Shown: positions 16,088-23,574 of the stretch, one piece after another
Layout of the letters: each line of letters starts with the position of its first letter
Numbering within the stretch: the first letter of the stretch is position 1
Assembly: GCF_900162725.1 (NCBI RefSeq)
Contig: NZ_LT799418.1
Span: forward strand, 4,693,231-4,757,230
Reading direction: 5' to 3'
DNA from: Parabacteroides sp. Marseille-P3160
GTDB lineage: Bacteria > Bacteroidota > Bacteroidia > Bacteroidales > Tannerellaceae
Length of the DNA stretch: 64,000 nucleotides
Notes under the pieces: model-generated
What the model was told of the DNA's origin: nothing
What the model saw: the letters and a program-made list of their open reading frames with translations, nothing else
The model's database searches: none
Position numbers and translations under genes: made by a program

Positions 16088-16780
16088 ATGAAAAAACTTG
16101 TTGTTTTAAGCGGCGCGGGAATGAGTGCCGAAAGCGGAATTTCCACCTTCAGAGACTCGGATGGTTTATGGGAACGCTATCGGGTGGAAGACGTAGCGAC
16201 CCCGGAAGCATTTGCGACCAATCCTTCTCTCGTTCTCGACTTCTATAACCAACGGCGACGGGAGTTATTGAAAGCCAAACCCAACGGCGGGCATATCGGC
16301 CTTGCCGCCCTGGAGAAAGATTTTGAAATGCATATCGTCACGCAAAACATCGACAACCTGCATGAACAGGCGGGGAGCAGCCACGTGATCCACTTGCATG
16401 GGGAACTAATGAAGGCTTGTCCGGTGAATAACCTGAACAAGACCTACGACTTATCTCCCGACCATCCGGATATCCATCTGGGTGACTTGGATCCGGACGG
16501 GCAGCAACTCCGCCCGTTTATCGTCTGGTTCGGCGAACCTGTCCCCATGATCGAGCCGGCGATCCGTCTGGTCGAAGCCTCCGATATCATGGTGGTCATA
16601 GGCACGTCGCTGAATGTATATCCCGCCGCCGGACTGTTGAATTATGTCCGCCGCGGCCAACCGATCTTCTTAATCGACCCGAAAGAGGTGCAAACGTATC
16701 GCCGGGATGTGGAATTTATCCATAAGGGAGCCACAGAAGGGGTGAAGGAACTGACCGAAAAGCTAAAGGCTTATCACTGA
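16088..16780 (+). CDS. cobB: Sir2-family NAD-dependent deacylase lacking the zinc cysteines
   Basis: A 230-residue cytoplasmic sirtuin. Visible motifs are G-A-G-M-S-A-E-S-G-I-S-T-F-R (9-22), T-Q-N-I-D-N-L-H (85-92), catalytic H104 in H-L-H-G-E, F-G-E-P (148-151) and G-T-S-L-N-V-Y-P-A (172-180). Y53 and R56 (D-F-Y-N-Q-R-R-R) match the acyl-pocket residues of class III desuccinylase/demalonylase sirtuins. The protein has only one cysteine (C111), so the usual two C-x-x-C zinc pairs are absent; the region 111-145 is an acidic insert instead. The symbol is by family only. The gene is the only plus-strand one between 2.4 and 64 kb. Confidence 0.9.
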   Translation: MKKLVVLSGAGMSAESGISTFRDSDGLWERYRVEDVATPEAFATNPSLVLDFYNQRRRELLKAKPNGGHIGLAALEKDFEMHIVTQNIDNLHEQAGSSHVIHLHGELMKACPVNNLNKTYDLSPDHPDIHLGDLDPDGQQLRPFIVWFGEPVPMIEPAIRLVEASDIMVVIGTSLNVYPAAGLLNYVRRGQPIFLIDPKEVQTYRRDVEFIHKGATEGVKELTEKLKAYH

Positions 16781-16823
16781 AGGCATCCAATGATATCCAT
16801 TTTCCTATCCACATGAAGAGGGA

Positions 16824-16918
16824 TGTGTCAAAAGCTATCGCTTATCCATTTAAAAAATTGATAACTATGAATGCGCTCATTCATAGTTATCAATAGGGGC
16901 CGGATTTTCTTTTGATAC
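16824..16918. repeat. Palindromic intergenic element A (TGTNTCAAAAG family)
   Basis: Ends are TGTGTCAAAAG (16824-16834) and, inverted, CTTTTGATAC (16909-16918). The core is a perfect 17-bp stem (16857-16873 with 16878-16894) around a CGCT loop. It lies between the convergent sirtuin and esterase genes, 43 and 42 bases from their stops, and could act as a two-way terminator. Elements at 21968 and 34129 share its ends. Confidence 0.75.
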
Positions 16919-16960
16919 TCTATGAGAAGTCCCATGATGCGGGCGAAAAATATTTCTCCA

Positions 16961-18409
16961 CTACTTATCGTCAGCATTCCTCCAGTCATCTGTCCGGAAA
17001 GGAGATGCCGGAAGACCGGCCGCATTATACAAGTTGCATAAAGGATTATCCCCCCAGGCGTAACGCACGGCGAGCGGATATTCTACATCCGGATGAGAAA
17101 CGAGCACCTCATCGCCATCGATCGTCGCTTTCGCCCAATGGAATTGATGATCCGGGCCCGCAATGGCAAACCCCTGCAATTCCGAACCGCCTTTTGCCTG
17201 AAGAGCTCCGGAGGTTTGTTTGAATTGGATTCTGATCCGGTTTCCTTCAATCCGGTAAGCCTCATAAATCGGCCCGGAGTAAGGAATCGCCTTCCCGTAG
17301 GTCTGTGCGAGAGCCGCTAAAGCCAGCCGCCGCCCGACCTCTTGCTTGTTTTTCGGATGGATATCCTTGGCCTCTCCAATGTCAATCGTTACCGCCATCC
17401 CAGTCTTTTCCAGGGACAGCGTTTGCAATTGGGCCTCCCGAAGCTCCGCCCAATTGGACTCCTGCGGCTCCGTCTTTCTCTCCATATAATTCGCCAACTG
17501 GACAAAATAGAAGGGGAAATCCGTTTTCCATTGCTTTCTCCAATCGCGGATCATCAGAGGAAACAGCTCCCGGTATTGATAAGCACGCCCGGCATTCGCT
17601 TCCCCCTGATACCAAATCGCACCCTGGATAGCATAAGGGATAATCGGTTTTATCATCGCATTATATAAGACCGTGGGGCGGTTAGGGTTCTTCGCCTCCT
17701 TTTCCGTTGCCGGTTCGGCAAGCGTCTGAACGGCTGTTGCAAAATCAGGCATCTGTTCCAAAGACTTACCGCTGGTCCAAGCCTCAGCAATCGTTCCTCC
17801 CCAAGAGGTATTGATCAGACCAATCGGTATATTCAAATTCTTATTCAATTCCCGTCCGAAGAAATAAGCGACAGAGGAGAACTCGGCAACCGTTGCAGGA
17901 CTACATGCCTGCCAACCCCCTCTTGTCTCCATTTCCTCCTTCGGCTGTACGGCAGTTGCTCTCTCGACATAAAGAAGCCGTATCTGCGGATAATTCGCCG
18001 CTGCAATTTCCTGTTCATAATTGAGCACTTTTCCCCAACCGGCTAAAGGCATCTCCATATTGGATTGCCCGGAGCATATCCAAACCTCCCCGATAAGGAC
18101 GTTCCGAAGCGTCAGCTTTTTCCCATCCGAGATCGTGATCTCATATGGCCCGCCGGCATCCGGAGTCTTCACTTCCACCCGCCAGGTACTGTCTTTCGCC
18201 GCTACCACCTGATAAAGCCGTTGATCCCATGAAGTCTGAAGCGTCACCTTCTTTCCCGGGGAAGCCTTTCCCCAAATCGGCGCCTCCGCCCGTTGTTGCA
18301 ACACCATATTATCCGTAAAAATACCCGGCAAACTAATCTTGGCTGATAAAGGGCAGGAGAAAACGGCCAAAAGAAAGAGGAGTAATAATCCCAAAGTAAT
18401 TTTTTTCAT
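16961..18409 (-). CDS. Secreted sialate O-acetylesterase-like SGNH hydrolase
   Basis: A 482-residue protein with a signal peptide (about 1-23), a small beta domain, and an SGNH/SASA hydrolase domain. The nucleophile is S116 in I-C-S-G-Q-S-N-M-E-M; other conserved pieces are N-T-S-W-G-G-T-I-A-E-A-W, G-A-I-W-Y-Q-G-E-A-N and the C-terminal D-I-H-P-K-N-K block carrying the Asp/His pair. Members remove acetyl esters from sialic acids or, in polysaccharide loci, from hemicelluloses and pectins. It is the last gene after the Gfo/Idh and GH78-like genes, so carbohydrate de-acetylation is likely; the actual substrate is unknown. Confidence 0.93.
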   Translation of the reverse strand: MKKITLGLLLLFLLAVFSCPLSAKISLPGIFTDNMVLQQRAEAPIWGKASPGKKVTLQTSWDQRLYQVVAAKDSTWRVEVKTPDAGGPYEITISDGKKLTLRNVLIGEVWICSGQSNMEMPLAGWGKVLNYEQEIAAANYPQIRLLYVERATAVQPKEEMETRGGWQACSPATVAEFSSVAYFFGRELNKNLNIPIGLINTSWGGTIAEAWTSGKSLEQMPDFATAVQTLAEPATEKEAKNPNRPTVLYNAMIKPIIPYAIQGAIWYQGEANAGRAYQYRELFPLMIRDWRKQWKTDFPFYFVQLANYMERKTEPQESNWAELREAQLQTLSLEKTGMAVTIDIGEAKDIHPKNKQEVGRRLALAALAQTYGKAIPYSGPIYEAYRIEGNRIRIQFKQTSGALQAKGGSELQGFAIAGPDHQFHWAKATIDGDEVLVSHPDVEYPLAVRYAWGDNPLCNLYNAAGLPASPFRTDDWRNADDK

Positions 18410-18550
18410 ACATGTATCATTTTTAAGTAAGTTCCTTTTTTATCTGCATTGCCTTGAAAAACCATTGGACAATCTTCCCCCAAAAGTCTATCATGCAAAA
18501 ATAAACTAAATTTTAACATGTTCAGTAGTACAAGTGAACGTTCTATTATG

Positions 18551-20200
18551 CTATTGGAATATAGAAGGATGCTTCCGGATAAAATAAACCGGAGTACAAC
18601 TCCATGCATGGCAATAACTATTCATCGGATAAAAGTTGTAAGGACTGATAATGTCATTATCCGGATCATAAGCTTCCCAAAAGGTATCCGCTCCTTTTTC
18701 AATCATTCCTCCCCAAAAATTCACTAAAGCTTCTTTGGCTTCCTTATCCATACCGCAATCGACCATCGACTGTATGTAATAATGATATAGATATGGCGTT
18801 CCCGGACGGCAAACATCCGCCGTTGAGGTCAATGCGCTGAGAGCCTGGCGGCCTTCAGCCTTGGAAGCGACTCCGCTTAAGATCATCCAAATCTGTGATG
18901 CATAAGATATTTGTTTGTTTTTTGTTCCGACAAAGAGCCCTCTCTTTTTATCATAGAAATTTTTATGGGCTGCTTGCTTCATTCTTTTCACGGATACAGG
19001 TAAATCCGCAACCTCTTTTTCTTTTCCAATCATTTTGGCCAATTCGTATGATTCAGCAAAAGCATATATCGAGACTCCTTGGAGGGCGACTTCTTTATAC
19101 AAGTCACTTTTCCAATCAAAAAAGACCCACCATTCTTTGCAAACCCGCTCAAAATCCATCATACCATCTTTTTGCAAATATTGGCGGACAATGTCGAGTT
19201 GCCTTTTGGCAACCGGCCATAAATCCAATACGGTCTCCTGATCTCCGGTAGCAACCAGATAGTCTTTTAGGGTAACATTATACAATAGCGCATATTCAAA
19301 GAGAAATTGCTTCGCCTGGGGATGCGGCTGTGGACGTTCAAAAACGGTTGCATTCAAATACCCGTTCTCATCAGCAAGACCGGCTAATAGATATAAACAC
19401 CGTTGAGTCAGGTTATATTGTTTATATGAATAATTGTTGGCCATTGATTCCAGATAGAGATCTCCAATCCATAGGCGCTGATCTCTTTTAGGACCGTCCT
19501 CATATACTGTTTGCATGCATTCTTTTAACGTATTCAATCCAGTCTTATCGATTTTTTGAATAATGGGTGATACAGTAGCAGGTAAAGATTCGGGTATCGT
19601 AGAAACCGACGTAACAGCTTTGCATTTCATATCCGAAATCGTAAACTCATAATTGGGAGCAGCAATCAGCTCTATTTTCACATATCTGAATGCCAGCCGG
19701 CGCGGGATAGTAATCGTATCGGGGACCGTCATCACAGTAACTATTTCATCCTGTAACCAGGCACGGCTCAGTCCGCCGGGATACGGATCGAATGGGGTAG
19801 CCAATTCTGCGGGGACTTCTCCAAAGGTAAACTTAAATCGGGCCGGAGCATCGGGGGTGGTTTGTAACGGGGCAACCGAAAAGGTAAAATAACCGGTCAT
19901 GTGCTCTCCAAAATCGACAACAACCCCTGACTGTTCTTTGATGGGTGATTTATAAAATAGTTCCATAGAAGATCCCCGGACAGCTTTCCAGCCCTGAAAA
20001 GCTTGTTGGTCTTTTACGATATCGACTATATTCATCGGTTTCATATCCGTCTCCACTAATTTCGGAGTGTATTCATGGGCTTTCTCCAACCAATGACGCC
20101 GCTCTCCTGCAGTATAGAAATCCTGGGCATAAAGGGCCATGCCCATGGAAAAGAGAATTAATGCTAAATTTAATCTAATGGTCCTTTGTTTCTTATTCAT
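18551..20200 (-). CDS. GH78-like (alpha-L-rhamnosidase-like) glycosidase
   Basis: A 549-residue exported protein (signal peptide about 1-25). A short N-terminal beta region (G-V-V-V-D-F-G-E-H-M-T-G-Y) precedes an alpha/alpha-toroid of the six-hairpin type. The segment D-G-P-K-R-D-Q-R-L-W-I-G-D resembles the catalytic acid region of GH78; E-A-Y-D-P-D and S-Y-C-H-A-W-S-C-T-P lie near the C-terminus. It is shorter than many GH78 enzymes, lacking extra carbohydrate-binding modules. It lies 22 bases after the Gfo/Idh oxidoreductase. Family membership is likely; rhamnose specificity is an inference. Confidence 0.8.
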   Translation of the reverse strand: MNKKQRTIRLNLALILFSMGMALYAQDFYTAGERRHWLEKAHEYTPKLVETDMKPMNIVDIVKDQQAFQGWKAVRGSSMELFYKSPIKEQSGVVVDFGEHMTGYFTFSVAPLQTTPDAPARFKFTFGEVPAELATPFDPYPGGLSRAWLQDEIVTVMTVPDTITIPRRLAFRYVKIELIAAPNYEFTISDMKCKAVTSVSTIPESLPATVSPIIQKIDKTGLNTLKECMQTVYEDGPKRDQRLWIGDLYLESMANNYSYKQYNLTQRCLYLLAGLADENGYLNATVFERPQPHPQAKQFLFEYALLYNVTLKDYLVATGDQETVLDLWPVAKRQLDIVRQYLQKDGMMDFERVCKEWWVFFDWKSDLYKEVALQGVSIYAFAESYELAKMIGKEKEVADLPVSVKRMKQAAHKNFYDKKRGLFVGTKNKQISYASQIWMILSGVASKAEGRQALSALTSTADVCRPGTPYLYHYYIQSMVDCGMDKEAKEALVNFWGGMIEKGADTFWEAYDPDNDIISPYNFYPMNSYCHAWSCTPVYFIRKHPSIFQ

Positions 20201-20222
20201 TTCTAAGCAATTATTATCTATT

Positions 20223-21533
20223 TTACAATTGAGGAAATTTCCATGGGTTCCGATAAGTTGGTTTGATCAGTTTATCCGCCTCTTTGTTATTAAAAGTTTT
20301 TTTCAGGTCGTCATAGACTAATGAAGCGCCGACCCGAGCGGAAATATTACCCAAATGGGCATATTTTGCACATAAGCTTCCGTTATCAATCGTACAAGCC
20401 GTATCGAAATTACGGCTTTTCATGCAGGAAAGGAAATTAGCGACATGGTCTTTATGGTCTTGAAAATTCGGTAGGGAGTTTATCGCTTCTGCTTTATTTC
20501 CTTCCGGTATCACTTCCCAACTTTCCCGATTAGCAACTAAGGTTCCATTCGTTCCTTTAAATGCCAATCCATAATTACGACCGTAAGGACCGGTTTCCGT
20601 GCCAGCTACATTACTCCATTGAATAAGGAAATCATCATATTCATACACGACAGATAAGGTGTCAAACGTTTCCGGACTATTCTGAGGATAAGCAAATTTT
20701 CCACCCGCTCCTATCACTCGCTTCGGCATTCCTTTTACATTCATCCCCCACAAAGCCATATCGAGCAGATGCACTCCCCAATCGGTCAACAAGCCACCGC
20801 CATAATCCCAGAACATACGCCAGGAACCATGAAAACGCTCTTTGTTAAATGTCCGCTTGGGAGCAGGCCCCAACCACATATCAAAATCAACGCCTGCAGG
20901 GACCGGACTATCCGGTACGGGCAATGACAAGGCTCCGTAATTAAAATTCGCCCAAACTTCTACCCGAGCGATCTTTCCCAGTTTACCGCTATCTATATAG
21001 CGTTTCATTTCATGCCAATGATTTCCACTCCGCTGTTGTTGCCCGACCTGAACCACACGATTATATTTCTTGACTGCTGCAACCATTGCATCACATTCCG
21101 CAATTGAATTTGCAATGGGTTTTTCCACATACACGTCTTTTCCTGCTGCACAGGCATCCACTGTTTGCAGGCAATGCCAATGATCGGGTGTACCAATAAT
21201 AACCGCATCAATATCTTTTCTATCCAATAGTTTCCTGTAGTCCCCATACAATTCGGGAGTTGTATTCCGCAGTTTTTTTATATCCCCCGCTCTACCATCT
21301 AAAACCTGTTTATCAATATCACAAAGGGCCACGCAATCCACTTCCGGATGGATAAGAAAATCCGAAAGATCACTCCAACCCATGTTCCGGCATCCGATTA
21401 AACCGACTCTGACCTTATCGTTAGCGCCCACCGGATGTGCAAATAGTTTATTATCTCCTAACATAGAGGGAATCGTTAATCCGGCAGCTATTGCTGAAGC
21501 CGATTGACGGAGGAATTTTCGTCTTGTTACCAT
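20223..21533 (-). CDS. Tat-exported Gfo/Idh/MocA oxidoreductase
   Basis: A 436-residue protein starting with a twin-arginine signal (T-R-R-K-F-L-R-Q-S, then a weakly hydrophobic stretch). The Rossmann domain follows (V-R-V-G-L-I-G-C-R-N-M-G), with the E-K-P-I-A motif of the family at D-V-Y-V-E-K-P-I-A and the C-terminal alpha/beta domain (W-D-Y-G-G-G-L-L-T-D-W-G-V-H). Tat export suggests the protein folds with its NAD(P) before crossing the membrane, as in GH109-type enzymes. It precedes the GH78-like gene by 22 bases. Substrate is unknown. Confidence 0.93.
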   Translation of the reverse strand: MVTRRKFLRQSASAIAAGLTIPSMLGDNKLFAHPVGANDKVRVGLIGCRNMGWSDLSDFLIHPEVDCVALCDIDKQVLDGRAGDIKKLRNTTPELYGDYRKLLDRKDIDAVIIGTPDHWHCLQTVDACAAGKDVYVEKPIANSIAECDAMVAAVKKYNRVVQVGQQQRSGNHWHEMKRYIDSGKLGKIARVEVWANFNYGALSLPVPDSPVPAGVDFDMWLGPAPKRTFNKERFHGSWRMFWDYGGGLLTDWGVHLLDMALWGMNVKGMPKRVIGAGGKFAYPQNSPETFDTLSVVYEYDDFLIQWSNVAGTETGPYGRNYGLAFKGTNGTLVANRESWEVIPEGNKAEAINSLPNFQDHKDHVANFLSCMKSRNFDTACTIDNGSLCAKYAHLGNISARVGASLVYDDLKKTFNNKEADKLIKPTYRNPWKFPQL

Positions 21534-21575
21534 AGTTTTTATTTTAAGATTAAAAATGACAATTAAACCCGCGCT

Positions 21576-21833
21576 TCAAGGAAAGACTGTTCTTCTTTTA
21601 ACAGCCCTTCTTAGAAGTAAAAATGGGACTTCCCCAATTTGCCAAAATTTATTTGGCGCTAAGTTAGGATTATTATCGATATAAGTTTGTTTAATAGGCC
21701 AAAGATATATTTTCCTATAATAAAGAATAGCCTTTTTATGACTCTCATGGGAAAGTATCATTATTGTGATGGTCCTACCATCTAACATTTTAAAGAGGAT
21801 CGCCGGATAAATTAGGCAGATAAAATTCGACAA
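21576..21833 (-). pseudogene. Decayed C-terminal fragment of a SusD-like gene
   Basis: An 85-codon frame whose residues 35-64 (21642-21731) look like the end of a SusD/RagB protein: Y-L-W-P-I-K-Q-x-x-I-D-N-N-P-N-L-A-P-N-K-F-W. SusD proteins typically end L-W-P-I-P-x-x-E-I-x-x-N-x-N-L-x-Q-N-x-G-W, as the intact copy at 27066 does. Here the frame runs 21 residues past the terminal W and no SusD sequence is seen upstream. It lies just upstream of the Gfo/Idh, GH78-like and esterase genes, which suggests those enzymes once belonged to a full SusC/SusD locus. Confidence 0.55.
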
Positions 21834-21967
21834 TAGCCCAATCCGGGCGGTTGTGGCTCTTGTTTCAACTATAGGTAGAGGTTGTCATTAAATTAATCAC
21901 AAAAAATAAGGTACGACGAAGTTTTCTGAGGGGGTTCATCCTGTTTTTCACGAAATCGCCATACCAG

Positions 21968-22120
21968 GAGGCTGTCTAAAAAGCATTGCGCCGACCTGAA
22001 AATCCAGTGCACTCAATGAATTGATCCAGTACACTCATTTATAAAATCCAGTGCACTCATTTATGAAATTCAGTGCACTGGATTTTTTCCGTACAATTCA
22101 CGACTTTTGAGACAGCCCTC
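21968..22120. repeat. Palindromic intergenic element C with 22-bp period array
   Basis: Ends are GAGGCTGTCTAAAAAG (21968-21983) and inverted CTTTTGAGACAGCCCTC (22104-22120), which carry the TGTNTCAAAAG core also seen in elements A and B. Inside, the motif [CT]CAGT[GA]CACT occurs four times with starts at 22004, 22026, 22048 and 22070, an exact 22-bp period. The first and last copies can fold as AATCCAGTGCACT with AGTGCACTGGATT, followed by a T tract on the plus strand. It begins 10 bases after the DUF5018 stop. Confidence 0.75.
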
Positions 22121-22129
22121 AGACTGATG

Positions 22130-23509
22130 TTATTCGCTGATTAAAGAATAATCTGTCAACATATAGCAAGCTATGCCTTTCGATGTCATTAATGTATACA
22201 CATAGACTACATCCAGAGTGGCTTTTCTTATGGCCACACCTCCTGTATTATTTCCATTGCCTTCCGTAGTAGAATTATATTCTATAATATCGGAAAATTT
22301 CACAATCGGATTACTTAAATCAGAAGGATCAATCACAAAGAATTTATATTTAAAATCACTTGTTATCGAAATTACGGATAAATAGTTCTTATTATTAAAG
22401 TTGAAATACAAAGCATGGAGAATGTTTCTGCCCCATCCGCCTTCAGGAAAGATGGCTGTCGAATTATTATTCTCATCCACATATTTTAATACTGTGCTCG
22501 GATTGCTTCCACTTGTATGGCCGCTATCGAAATAAAAATATGGATTTAAGGATAAAGCACTTATAGGGAGTACAAGGGAATAGCCAGCTTGGTTATAGTT
22601 TTCCATGTCTGTCTCTATAATCTCAGGTATCGGATCAACTATTCCGCCGGTAACTTTCCAACAATTCATTTTCTGGTTGTTATTGGCAGCATAATCGTCT
22701 CCTATTATAAATGCATTATTGTTTATATCTCCGACTACTGACATTTTGCGTCCAAACTGCGTATCTTTTCCTGATTGTAACGGATACGTCAATATCAGTG
22801 AGGGCGGCTGATCCAATGCCGTCCATTTATATACATAAAACACATTATTACTCCATGCAGATAGAGTTCCTCCTATTAAATTCCCTTCCGAATCATTGGT
22901 TAATATAAAAGGAACTTTTTGAGAATCAATAGGACCTACAATACCTTCCATATTAAGTGTACCGGTCCTATTACCTGTTTTACCGTCGAAGATAAGTCCG
23001 GTACGTGATAAAACAATATAGTCACCAAATGTAGCCACTGTGTTTTCAGTATTAGAGGTTAAACCCAATTCAGCCAAAGATTTGTACCATAGCAACCTGG
23101 CATAGCCTAATCCTTCGTTCAGCCTTTCATATTCTGCAGGCGCTACTGTCCAGACTTTTTGATTTCCGTCTTCTGCTGTTACTGTATATTGTACCTCCTT
23201 CGAAAAATCCTGACTTGCCGATCGATCTGGACTAACGGTTGCATAGGGCGATAACTTGAAGGAAGATGGCGTCAGATTTTTCAGTAAGTTAATATCGTAA
23301 TCAGGAGATATTTCGATGGTTATGGTTCCTTTCTCCTCGTTTATAGTGCATAACAGTCCATTTAGGTTGAATTCCGTTATATCCGTTCCGGTTGCTTTTA
23401 TGTCAGGAAGCTTGTACAAAGGATCTGAACAGGATATAGAAACTACAAATAGCAGGATATTGACTAATGCCAATCCCACCCATTTTTCACAAGTTTTTAT
23501 ACGTTCCAT
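22130..23509 (-). CDS. DUF5018-type surface lipoprotein
   Basis: A 459-residue protein with a lipoprotein signal (S-I-S-C, lipidated cysteine near residue 27). The first 130 residues fit the DUF5018 pattern (I-T-E-F-N-L-N-G, then a beta repeat ending D-G-N-Q-K-V-W-T-V); the rest is beta-rich and resembles a propeller-like repeat region. Proteins of this kind occupy the SusE/F-like position in polysaccharide loci and are thought to sit on the cell surface and bind glycan. It is the last gene of the FecR-regulated locus. No catalytic motif is visible. Confidence 0.8.
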   Translation of the reverse strand: MERIKTCEKWVGLALVNILLFVVSISCSDPLYKLPDIKATGTDITEFNLNGLLCTINEEKGTITIEISPDYDINLLKNLTPSSFKLSPYATVSPDRSASQDFSKEVQYTVTAEDGNQKVWTVAPAEYERLNEGLGYARLLWYKSLAELGLTSNTENTVATFGDYIVLSRTGLIFDGKTGNRTGTLNMEGIVGPIDSQKVPFILTNDSEGNLIGGTLSAWSNNVFYVYKWTALDQPPSLILTYPLQSGKDTQFGRKMSVVGDINNNAFIIGDDYAANNNQKMNCWKVTGGIVDPIPEIIETDMENYNQAGYSLVLPISALSLNPYFYFDSGHTSGSNPSTVLKYVDENNNSTAIFPEGGWGRNILHALYFNFNNKNYLSVISITSDFKYKFFVIDPSDLSNPIVKFSDIIEYNSTTEGNGNNTGGVAIRKATLDVVYVYTLMTSKGIACYMLTDYSLISE

Positions 23510-23574
23510 ATGTTTTTAATATTAATTGATTTAGTAATAATAGTTAGATATTCTCTTTTTTGAAAATCATTATC

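Noticed and set aside
22004..22080. Possible CRISPR-like array
   Set aside because: The period is exact but the units are 22 bp with no unique spacers between them, and no cas genes are near; it is a simple tandem repeat inside element C.
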